Assembly: GCA_016706405.1 (NCBI GenBank)
Contig: JADJJT010000003.1
Span: forward strand, 434,001-498,000
DNA length: 64,000 nt
Reading direction: 5' to 3'
From: Sphingobacteriales bacterium
GTDB lineage: Bacteria; Bacteroidota; Bacteroidia; Chitinophagales; UBA2359
Positions 38,312 through 49,429 of this stretch are shown piece after piece. The stretch's first letter is position 1. Each line of letters begins with the position of its first letter. Both the position numbers and the translations under genes were made by a program. A model generated the notes under the pieces. It had not been told where the DNA came from. It saw only the letters and a program-made list of their open reading frames with translations, and ran no database searches.

Positions 38312-39075
38312 ATGGATAAACCCAAACGTTTGGTTTTTTTAGGGCAAAAAAAATAGGATTTTTGTGTTTACAATTCTTAGTAGCGCAACAACAAAACTTG
38401 CAAATTGAAATCATAGCCGCCGATATTTCATCCGGAAACACTGCTTTGCAAACATCCGGAGTTGCCAACGACTTGCAAAATTTATGTAAGGTCAACCAAA
38501 TTCCGATCATTAACCATCCCAATCAAATTCCCGAAACCGATTATATAATATCGGTACAATATCACCGTATTTTAAATCAAACACATATTGACAAAGCAAA
38601 AAAACTTGCACTTAATTTACACTTAGCCCCTTTACCCGAGTACAGGGGTTGCAACCAGTTTTCGTTTGCTATTATTGACCAAGCAACCGAGTTTGGCGTT
38701 ACGCTACACCAACTTGAAACCGGTATTGATGCCGGCGCTATTATTGCCGAATCAAGGTTTACCATCCCTCAAAATTGTTGGGTTACCACCCTGTACGACC
38801 TTAGTTTTAACGCCGGAATTGCTTTGTTCGAAACAACAATGCCATCTATTTTATCCGGAAATTACAAGCTAACTCCCCAGCATTTATTGGTTGAACAGCG
38901 CAGCACAACCTACCATCATCGGCACGAAATTGAACAGCTAAAACAAATTGACCTTAACTGGGAGGTCGAAAAAATTGAACGCCATATACGTGCTACTTAT
39001 TTTCCGCCGTTTGAACCACCTTATGCCCTAATTGCCGGACAAAAAGTATATTTTACAACGAACGCCCCACAATAA
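38312..39075 (+). pseudogene. Formyltransferase-family protein, N-terminal frameshift
   Basis: The continuous frame starts at 38362, but it lacks the first beta strand of the fold. An ATG at 38312 encodes MDKPKRLVFLGQKK and then meets a stop. One more A in the A8 run 38346-38353 gives VFLGQKKIGFLCLQFLVAQQ, the expected nucleotide-binding start. The rest shows the catalytic motif of the family: NLHLAPLPEYRGCNQF (Asn, His) and LETGIDAGAII (Asp). Length about 254 is shorter than methionyl-tRNA formyltransferase, so it is a stand-alone N10-formyl-THF-type transferase, perhaps acting on sugar nucleotides. The substrate is unknown. Confidence 0.75.
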
Positions 39076-39109
39076 AAAGCCGGCGCATATAAAATTTGCA
39101 CCGACTTTT
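39075..39109. terminator. Bidirectional terminator between convergent genes
   Basis: AAAAGCCGGCGCA (39075-39087) pairs with TGCACCGACTTTT (39097-39109), with two G-T wobbles, A run on one side and T run on the other. It separates the formyltransferase from the giant minus-strand gene. Confidence 0.8.
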
Positions 39110-42100
39110 ATTTTCAAATTGCGGTAGTTAATAGAAACCTTACTTACCGAATTAAGGTAATATTTCCTTTAAACCTGTGTGGTTCTTTTTCAGTTTCAAA
39201 TACAACAAGCGCACTGTAAACATAAACGCCAGCCTCTTGGGGCACACCTTGCAGTTGGCCATCCCATCCGGCATTAGCATCGGTAGGCGATTTTCCTACA
39301 TAGGTAAACACCTCTTGCCCCCAACGATTGTATATTTTTGCTTCGTAGCGAATTGTTGCCCCCTGAACAGCTAATTGCCACGTATCATTAACGCCATCAT
39401 TGTTTGGCGAAAAAGCGTTTACAACCTCTACATCGTTAGGTTTTAACACTTCAATAGTAATTTCGTTACCTTCGGTACAGGCATCGGTACTAACAACAAA
39501 ATAAGTAGTGCTAACCTTTGGTGTGGCAATTGGCATAGGACAGTCGTAACACGAGAGGCTTTCAGCCGGCGACCACATATAAGTTTTAGCACCTATTGCG
39601 TTTAGTTGCGTGCTACCTCCAACAATTATAGTAGTTAAATCGGCAGTAACACTTATATTTTGCTGGGGCAAAACGATTAATTGCAAAGTATCGGAACTAG
39701 TATAGCATAAATTTTTAGTTTCGATAGCCAATAAATAAGTGCCAATTTTTGAAGGTAAATATTCTGACTGAGGTTTATTAGCAAGTTCAAAACTGCCACC
39801 CATATTCATATCTGTCCATATTATTTTATCCGGATTGCCGTTTACTAATGCCGACAAATTAACCACTTCTCCTTCGCAAATTGTCAAATCCTGACCGGCA
39901 TTTACCGTTAACGTATTTTCCGGAATTGCAACTTCGCCTAACAATAAACAATCGGGTTCGCCATCGCCATCATTATCGGGTGTGCCAATTTGGTAAGCCC
40001 GCCAAATTGCTTTCAATGCGCCCTCATCGGGTTGCAAAGCCCAGCCATTAACGGTTTCATACTCTAACTGAACCACACCTGCACTACAGGCTTGGCTCAT
40101 CATTAGCTTGCAGGGGTCAGGTTGGGTAAAATCAGCCATATTTGGGGAGGCAAAAACCGAAACAGCTACGCTGCCGGCAACAATTTTGCTGCCATCTTTA
40201 CAAAGTAATACTACATATAAATTTGAGGATGAAGGAGTGCAGCCGTCTCCGGAATAGGTAAAAGGCTCGTTGTTATAGGCTTGAGTTAATCCGGAATCGG
40301 TAAACCATGCAAAGCCATTTGCCATATTGTCGGGGTCATTTATAACTACAGCACTTTGCCAACTCGCTAAATTATTGGCATCGGCAATTTGGCCTTCGCA
40401 AACAGCTATCGAACTGCTTAAGGCAGCGGCAACAGTTGGGCAATTTAAACTTGGGCAACCGTAGGCTACTGTAATCAGCTCGTTAAAACAATTACCCGAA
40501 ACTTCAAACTCGGCCACACCATTATCGCCCGGATTTACAACCAAAGGCACCGATGCGGTTGGCGCAATATTATATGAAGCGCATGAGGTTGTTACTGTTG
40601 GCACCTGGCAGCTATTATTTCCAATGGTTAGTAAACCGTCGTTAAATTGCGGTTGAACGGTAATTGTTCCAGCAGCAATTACTTGGTCGGGGCCACCCGG
40701 ATTAATACAGGTTACAACAGCTTCTAAATTGGCAATTAAAGGTTCGCAGTCGGTAAAAGGCAGGGTAGCATTTACTGTTAAGTTGTTAGCGCTGGCAATA
40801 GGGCTGCCGTTCAAAAGCCACTGCACACTGTAATCGGTATTTAAAATAGCGGTATCGGGGGTTATGGCTATTGAGGCTGTTATTACGTCTTGCGAGCAGG
40901 CTTCGGTGGGTGGGGCGGTTGCCAAAGCAGCTACCGGGCATAAACTTGGGCAAGCGTAGGTTTGAGTTATTACCTGACTAAAACAAGTACTGCCAGCAAA
41001 ACTAACTATCCATTCGGCAGTGCCCGTCTGGCCAGGTTTCACCTCGCTCGGTACATTTACAGGGGTAATTTCATACAAACTACAAGCAGTACTGATTTCT
41101 GGAGGTGCACAATCGCCAATAGTGGTGGTAATTAAGCTACCATCGAAGGGCGGATAAATGGTAATTGTTACGCTACCTGCCGGAAATGGTGTGCCAATTA
41201 AACTGCATAAAGCACCTAAATATAAATTTACCGTTTGGGGCGAACATTTATCTGATTTTGTGTGGTTAAATACATCCGGAGGCAACGGTTGCGTCAAACT
41301 CGCATCGGCGTACCAAGCTAATCCGGAATAATAAGTTAAATCTCCATTCAAAGCTAACTGCGCTTCAATACTTGTTAAATCAATCGGAACACCGTCACAA
41401 GTGCTTAGATTGCCGCTTACCGGTGTTTCAATACCAAAACAGTTTTCACAGTCTATGACGGTAATCGAAGTATTACTTTCTAAAGCGCAGTTGTAACCAG
41501 CGGGCGTAAACGTCAATATATGGCTTCCGAGTCCGGCAATGCTGGGGTCAAAACTATTTCCAGCTACGCCTGTGCCACTCCAAGTGCCATTTGGGTAATT
41601 AACATCAACAAACGCCAACAAATCAAGCGGGTTAGCTGTTTCGCAAATATTAGATATATTTAATAAAATAGGTTTAACTTGGGGTAAAATTTCAACGCTC
41701 ACAGGCGTTGGAAGGCTATTGCAACTGCCATCGGTTTTAATTTCGGTTAGTATATAATCGTAAAGTCCCGGGGTTGTGCGGTTAGGTATAAATCCGGAAG
41801 CACTTTGGCCATCGTCTAAGCCATCGGCACTTTGCCAAACAATTTCGCCACCTGCACTATTAGGTACAACCAAAACACCAATTGACTGGCCTTCGCAAAA
41901 TTGATAAGGCGAGTTATTAGGAATGGGCGATTTGGGTAGCTCGGTAAGCGTAACGGCAATTTTATCGCTGGGGCAATTGCCCTCCGAAACAGCCACAACC
42001 CAATACGTGCCGGCTTTAGTTGGTGTAAATGTTAAGCCTTGTGCCAAAGCTGCACTAATATCATCGTTGTAATTTGCTAACCAATAAAAAGTTTCGGTGC

Positions 42101-43001
42101 CGGTGTTTGAAAGTGTAAAGTTTGGTATTGCCTCGCCCTGGCAAAATGTCAAATTTATAGCATTAGGTTGGGGCAATTGGGCATCTGGCTGGCACGAGCA
42201 ATCTTTAAGGCCATCAAAATTTAAAGGTGGGCATCCGTCAGCACCATCATCAACTACAATGGAATAAGGTGTATTACTGGGTATTGTGATTGTATAAGGG
42301 TTACCCCCCGTAAAACTGCCACCCAATAAAGTATAGCTGCCACTACCGCCTGTTACCGTAATAACAACGTCATAATTAAGTTGGTTGGCAGCACAAATGG
42401 TTTGTATGTCGGCATTAAGCAAATTTGTAAACAAAACATTTACAGTATCGGCAGCAATACAACCGCCAGCACTGGTTGCACTGCGGGTAAAAGCATACAA
42501 CCCAGGTTCGTTTACCAATACATCGCTGGTTAAAGCAAGAGGGGTGGCAAAGCTCACAACTGCAGTGCCCGATGGTGTACTTGTTACTGTCCATTTGCCG
42601 TTGGTATCGCCTAAGGCCGTTATGCTAGTTGCTAAGCCGCAAATGGTAAAATCGGTACCAGCATTTATTGAAACCGTTTCAATGGTAATTGTTTGAGCAG
42701 CCGAAGACGGCTCGGTGCAAGGAGGCGTAGCAGCTACGATATAAGTAACCGTATAATTTCCGGCAGTTAAACTATCCGGATTTAGAATATTGCCCGCACT
42801 TAAGCTTACACTTGGACTAATGCTCCATACGCCATTCAAATCACTTCCCACCGCAATTAAATCATCTAAATCAAATGATTGGCCGCCATTATTGCAAAGC
42901 ACCCCAAGAGGTGGATTAAGAAGGGCCACAGGCAAAGCACCTATATTTACCGTTAATGTCTGACTGTTTTGGGGGCAGCCGCCAATACCTCCGGATATTA
43001 A

Positions 43002-43148
43002 ATTACAAGGGCCGGCGGTATAGTTTATAACACCTCCTTTTTTCTCGGCTTCGCATGGGTTATTATAGGTTATCCCATCACAGCCACAAACAGGCGAATA
43101 GTCGGTAACACAGGTAAAATTAGCATCAATAAGCGTTGTATTATTGCA
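43002..43148 (-). other. Kazal-like Cys module inside the giant T9SS type B protein
   Basis: The segment from CNNTTLID to TAGPC contains YSPVCGCDGITYNNPCEA, the core of Kazal-type serine protease inhibitors (C-x-Y-PVCG-DG-TY-N-C). The Cys spacing and flanking Cys are kept. Similar modules occur in other Bacteroidota surface proteins. Whether it inhibits a protease is unknown. Confidence 0.75.
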
Positions 43149-43597
43149 AACAGGCTCATAAGTTAAATTAACAGAATTGCCTGCCCCCACAACCGCCGGA
43201 TTAAATTGATTAGTAACACTGTTTACACCCGTACCTTTCCAAACGCCAAACCCCGATTGGGGCAAAACCAATTTGCTTAAATCAACAAGACCATTATCAA
43301 TACAAATATTTAAATTTGGTTCAACGGCTAAGGGCGTTAGCGGGTTGGCAATTTTTACCAACAATGTAGCAGTTGAGGGGCAACCGTTTGGCATTATTAC
43401 ATCAATAGTTAGGGTAAAATCGCCGGGCGATAATCCGGATGGATCAAATATCCCATCGGCACTTATAAAAGTCCCACCCGACCAAATGCCACCAATAACC
43501 GGATTGCCGTTTGCATCGGTTACATAATTATCTAAATCAAATACATCGTTACAAGCAAATGCCGACAAATAAGCTACTGTCGGTTCGATACTAATTG

Positions 43598-46500
43598 CCG
43601 GCAGCACTTCAATTTGAGTAGTTGCAAGGTCTCCACAAACACCGTCAGGGTCGAAACTTAGGGTGTGGATGCCTACACCCGCCAAAGCCGGATCAAATTG
43701 ATTGCCCCCGGTTACACCCATTCCACTCCATGTGCCCGAATACAATGGATCGGCAAACTGGGTTAAACCAATTGGGGGAGCGTTTTGGCATATCGGCGGT
43801 GGATTTAACAAATTTGGTATTCCATTTGGATTTACGGCTATATATTTATACTGTCAGGCAAGGTACAAACACCGTCTGTTGGTGTAAATACAAGCCAATT
43901 TGCGCCGCTATTGGCTTGGCTGGGGTCAAAAATATTGCCTGTTACACCTGGACCGCTCCATTCACCGGGTAAATTTGGGTCGGCATAAGGGGTTAAATCA
44001 AAGGGGGCTTCGCCCTGGCACAAGGGCGGCGGTGTAGTTAATTGCGGCAAAGTAGGGGCAATTACTTCAATTAAAGCCGTAGCAGGCAATGTGCATACAT
44101 CGTTAGGTGTATAGGTAAGCGTATGTACACCCGCCCCAGCCAAAGCAGGGTCGAAGTAGTCGTTACTAACGCCGGGTCCGCTCCATGTACCTGGCAAATT
44201 TGCATCGCCATAAGGTGCCAAATCAGCAGGAAGATCAAAAACGCAAAGTGGATTTGGATTTAATGGTTTGGGCGTTAATGGTTCTATAACTTCAACGTCA
44301 ATAGTTGCAGGCAAATTACAGTCGCCTTGAGGGGTAAAAATAAGCGTATGAATGCCAACTCCGGCTATTGCGGGGTCAAAAATGTCGTTATCAACACCAT
44401 CACCCGACCAAGTTCCAATATAATTAGGGTCGCTGTAAATAGCCAAGTCAATGACGGATTCGGTAGCACAAAGCGGAGCAATATATTGTATGCTTGGTGT
44501 ATTTGAGGGTAAAATAGTAATATCAACAACTACCGGCTCGAAGCATAATAATCCGGTTGGCGTATAGGTGAGTTGATACAAGCCAGTATCTAACCAAGAT
44601 GGTTCAAAAAACCAACCGTTGCCATCTATTGTTGGGCCGCTCCATTTGCCCGGCATATTTGGGTCGTTGTATAGGGTAAGGTCAAGTGTGGGGTCGGTTA
44701 TACAAGCAGTTGGCAAAGGCAATGGCGTGGGAATATAAGTTTGCTCTACTGTAATTTCAATGGTTGCCGGTTCGCCACAATTACCGCCAACAGTAAAAGT
44801 AAAGGTAAAACTGCCATTTCCGGATAAGAGTGGGTCAAATTCTGAGCCATTTAACATGCCTACACCGCTCCACGTCCCCGTAAACATAGGGTCGGCGAAC
44901 TGGTTGAGGTCAATAACGCCATCTGCGCTGCAAATTAAGGGTGGTTGGGTTAATATAGGTGTTTCGGTTGGATTTACTGCAATTTGGATGGTAGCAGCCT
45001 GCGGACAAACTCCTGTTGGTGGGTTCGAGGCGGTAAATGTGAGGGTAAACGAACCGGTTCCGGATAATTTGGGGTCAAATTGGTTTCCGGATACCCCCGT
45101 GCCACTCCAAACACCCAGCAAACCTGGTTCAAGCAAAACATTTAAGTCAATTGGCAGGTCATCTTGGCATAATGAGTTTGGCTGGGTAAGTTGGGGTTGC
45201 CATAAGGGCTGTACTGTTATTTGAATAGTGGTGGGTTGAGCGCAAAATTCGTTGGGTGTAAACACAATATCAAAGCTGCCAAGTCCGGTTATGGCTGGGT
45301 CAAAAATAGTACCGCTAACCCCAACCCCAGACCAAATGCCTGTAAATGCTGGGTCGGCAATAGTAGTTAGGTCAAAAGCAGGGTCGTTTTGGCACAACAA
45401 AATGGGGGTGGTAATATTAGGGGTGGTAAGTGCAACCACTACAATTTGAATAGTTGCAGGCAAATTGCACAAACCTGTTGGCGTAAAAGTCAGCGTAAAG
45501 GTGCCGGATCCGGAAATAGCCGGGTCAAAACTATTTCCGGATACACCTGCGCCACTCCAAACTCCCGTAAATGCGTCGTCGTCATATTGGGATAAGTCTA
45601 TGGGAAGCTCATTAACGCAAATTGGATTAGGATTTGTTAAACTTGGAGTTAGTTTTTCTTCTATATTAATGGTAATTGTTGCCGGCTGCAAACAAGGCCC
45701 TGACGGAGTAAAGGTAAGCGTGTGGCTTCCGAGTCCGGCTGCGGCGGGGTCAAAACTATTTCCGGATACGCCCGTGCCAGCCCAGGTCCCGGCATAAGCA
45801 TCATCATCGTATAAAGTTAAATCTAATAAAGGACTATCTGTGCACAGCACAGGAGGTGTTATTAAAACGGGTTGCCCGGCCAAATTCACTGTAATAGTTA
45901 TACTAGATGGTAAATTACACAAACCCGTTGGCGTAAAGGTCAGGGTAAAAGTGCCTACACCTGCTAAGGCTGGGTCAAAACTATTTCCGGATACGCCTGT
46001 GCCGCTCCAGGTTCCGGCAAAGGTATCGTCGTCATAAAGGGTTAAATCTATGGGTAAGTCGGTATTGCATAAATTAGGAGGTGTAATTAATATAGGTATG
46101 CCTTGAGGCAAAACGTTAACGGTTAAGGTAGCTAGTTGCTGGCATAATCCATCGGGGAAAAACACCAAAACAAAAACACCTGCCCCTGTAGTTGCCGGGT
46201 CAAAAATAGTTGGCCCCGTAAGGCCAGGCCCCGACCAAGTGCCGGTAAAGGTATCATCATCGTATAACGTTAGGTCTAAGGGTAAGCTGGTTGTGCAAAG
46301 TGTGTCGGGTTGGGTAAGTTGAGGTTTTGTTGCAAGCACAACGGTTACGTCAAAACTGGCTGGTAAACTGCAAGGAGAATTGGGGGTAAAAGTTAAGGTA
46401 AACGTGCCAATACCTGATACTGCGGGGTCAAAACTATTTCCGGATACACCTGTGCCACTCCAAACGCCTGTAAATGCGTCATCGTCGTATAAACTAAGGT

Positions 46501-47014
46501 CTAAAGCAGTATCATCAGAGCAAATGAGGGGTGGCTGTGTTAGGGCTGGCGTGGTGTTAGGGCTTACATTTACCGCAATAGTTGCCGGCAAATTACAAGA
46601 ACCGTCAGGCGTAAAGGTTATGGTGAAATTTCCGGGTCCGGAGGTGGCGGGGTCAAAACTTGTTCCTGAGATGCCTGTGCCACTCCAAATTCCGGTAAAA
46701 GCATCATCATCGTACAAACTTAAATCAAGGGTTGGACTATCGGTGCACAAAACTGGTGGCACAATTAAATTAGGTGTAAGTGTTTGCGCTACGTTTATGG
46801 TAACAGTGGCAGGCAAGGTACAGGCACCCGATGGTGTAAATACTAAAATATGGTTGCCGGGGCCGGCCAACGCCGGGTCAAACAAATTGCCCGAAACACC
46901 CGCGCCAGTCCAAACACCGACAAAGGCATCATCATCATACAAACTCAAATCTAACATTGGGTTGCCTGTACATTGTGGGGGTGGATTTGATAATGCTGGC
47001 GTTGCCCAAGCCAT
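43598..47014 (-). repeat. Fifteen tandem repeats of about 228 bp (75 residues)
   Basis: Each unit reads roughly P-x-L-x3-PP-x-(I/L)C ... DLxxYxDDxFxGxWSGxGVSGxxFDPAxxGxGxxxLxFTPxGxCxxPATxxIxV. The seven units nearest the N-terminus share LYDDD and are the most alike; units further on have NDP or ADP in that place. A degenerate 16th unit follows. Diversification is gradual along the array, as expected of repeated duplication. Confidence 0.85.
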
Positions 47015-49014
47015 AACATCAATTACCAATGTTTGGCTGTTAGTACAACCAAAGGCGGTTGTGGCCTGAACGGTAATATTTTTTGTTCCTTTAGTTGTCC
47101 AAAGCAAACTATACCCATCGTTGGCATTCCCCGAAATAATAGTAGCCCCATCTAAAGTCCAGACTGGGTTCTCGTTGGGCGGTATTGGGGGTACTAAGTT
47201 TACGGAAACAGTATCATTTACGCAAACAGAGGGTTGGCTGGCTTGCAAATTTATATCCGGAATATTTTCAACATTGACGACAAATTGTTGGGTTGTATCA
47301 CATTGTAAGTTTCCGGTTAAGGTTACGGTATATGTTTCTGTACTAAGCGGCGTTACCGTTATTGATTGTGTTGTTTGGCCGGTGTTCCACGCCCACGAGT
47401 CGGCATCGACGGCAGCCAGCAATAGGCTATTTCCTTCACAAATGGTATCACTGTTGTAGGCATTGGTTAAACCATCAATCACTATTGTCGATTTTAATGA
47501 GTCGGGGCCACATGCAGTTGCAAATTGTACAATTAACCAAACATCATAAACTCCGGCAGCATCGTAAGCGTGCGTAATTGATTGCCCAACTCCGGTATTA
47601 CCGTCTCCAAAATTCCAATTATAATACAATATATCATCGTTATATTCTGCAATAAAAGTAATGGGAGTATTAGCACAGGTTGTATCGGCAAATTGATTGT
47701 AATTAATGGTGTCAGAATCTAACACCAAATCAAAATTCAGTTGCTTGAGGTTAGCCCCTGCAGCATAGCCATACGACTCGTACCATCCGTAGCCATAAAC
47801 ATAGGCAGTCATTTCGCTGCCAACCAAAGTATGCGTTCCATCCGAAATGTCTATTTGGGCATAGCTATAGTCGGAGTTGTAAGGGTGGGTAACAAAATTT
47901 CCCGCTATATTAGCGCCATCTAAGGTTACAGTTCCTACACTATCGGTTAAGGTAACCACATTCAAGTAATAGTTGGTAATGATACTCGAAATAAAAGCGT
48001 TAAATGTTATTTGATTCAGGGTAAGTTCGGTGGGGCTAAGTACTATATAAAAAGGGTCTGAACTGGTGTTGTCGCAACTTGCCCCCGACTGAACTGACTT
48101 ACCATTATGGGTTTGTCTGAGCTTATATATCTTGCATCGCCAAAGGTTAAACCCATATTTTGGCCGGCATTTAACATATATGGAATGCTGTTTACATAAA
48201 AAGTTGTGTTATCTTCGGCGGCTATAACTTGGAAATAGTCAGAAACACGGGTTTTATAAGGTACAGTTACAAAATTAAGTCCCCAGGTAGTAATAGGCGG
48301 CATTTGCTCAACTAAATGGTCACAAGCCGCACAACCACCTACATTGGTACAAACAGCGCCACTAAATACTGCAAACTTTTTACAATCTTCGGGTGGAGCT
48401 GTGCCGGTAATACGCGAGCCGGTTAAGTTTCCGGATGATTGTACCAAATAACACTCTCCCTCATCTAAAGTAACATTAAAGGTTGTGCCCGCCGGATTAC
48501 CACCATATGTTGTAGCCGAAGGAGTAATTTCAACTTCTGTGTTATCGGCGGTTGCTACAATTAAAAATTCGCCGCCTAAAATTTCGGCATACGCACTTAC
48601 AAAGTAGTCGCTGCCATTAGTTTGGGTTGGGTAAACCAACGAAGCATCGGCAGTATGTAGGTAATAGTTGAGCATATATACCGAAACGGGTTGGTCACTT
48701 GTAACATGTATCCCTTTGTTTACAATCGTCTGATTGACATTAACGTATGCATCGGCATTAGGAATAATAACTTCAATAGCCGAGTTTGCCGCCACCGAAA
48801 AATCGTAAGAATAACCCGTGCCCGGTACCGAAATATTACCTGTTGCATCCTCTTGAGCTGTAATATACAATTTAAGTTGTGGAGATTGATAGTTGGGCAT
48901 AAAACCCAACCAAAAATCGGTGCCAACCGAGGTAAAACTTTGGGCGTAAATGTCCGTATTAGAGGATAAAAAAACAACAACATAAAGAAAAAAAGCAGTG
49001 TAGATTTTTACCAT

Positions 49015-49429
49015 GTATTATAGTTTTATGGGGTGGCAAAGAGTTGATTTGTTATAAAAATCAAGACCTTAATTTCGGTTGAAAAAATTATTGCTAAAAG
49101 TAAGTTGATTAAAAGTGTAAATACTCAAACTAAATTAGTTAATAAACAAAATGTCAGTTAGACGACATTGTTAATATCGTATAAATAAAAAAAATAATAT
49201 TAATTCTATTAATTTTAATAATTTATATAGAAAACAAAAAATTGAATTTGTGCTTTGTTTATGAATTTTGAATTTTGCTTAATTGAAAGCAAATTCACAA
49301 AAATTATGCCCTAAATCACACCTTAACTGAAGTAAAGGAGTATTTTTTTCTTTTATAATTTGCTTACCTTTGTGCTTAACTCCCTTATTAATATAATAAC
49401 AATCCATCATAAACAATCAATCGAAAAGT
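49015..49429. other. 415-bp AT-rich region between the two giant genes
   Basis: No gene. Very AT-rich at 49140-49330. It carries the plus-strand -7 box TACCTTTG (49365-49372). I found no exact minus-strand -7 box near 49014. It is the shared upstream region of both giant genes. Confidence 0.7.
49365..49372 (+). promoter_or_regulatory. -7 box (TACCTTTG) of the giant plus-strand gene
   Basis: Exact TAnnTTTG, 58 bases before the ATG at 49430. Confidence 0.6.

Larger units (their letters stand above)
39144..49014 (-). pseudogene. Giant T9SS type B adhesin-like protein with IgGFc-binding domain (about 3,290 codons, two frameshifts)
   Basis: Three frames join into one gene. 49014-48043 holds the signal peptide and most of an IgGFc-binding N-terminal domain (GTDFWLGFMPNY). 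A missing G in the run at 48082-48086 breaks it; restoring six G gives SRGASCDNTSSDPFYIVL and runs on to LNVVTLTDSVG of the next frame. Next are a PKD domain (YNWNFGDGNTGVG...HAYDAAGVYDVWL), Ig-like units, then 15 tandem repeats of about 75 residues (43598-47014) with core WSGTGVSGNSFDPA. A TA too many at 43839-43845 breaks repeat 14/15. A Kazal-like module follows (43002-43148). The end is a T9SS type B (gliding-associated) sorting domain (NAFSPNNDGVNDTW, IYNRWGQEVF). It is predicted to be a very large secreted surface adhesin. Confidence 0.85.

Noticed and set aside
44760..47069. Long open frames on the plus strand opposite the repeats of the giant minus-strand gene (for example 44760-45224 and 46380-47069)
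   Set aside because: They repeat with the 228-bp period of the real gene, are antisense shadows of it, and lack starts, promoters or recognisable domains.
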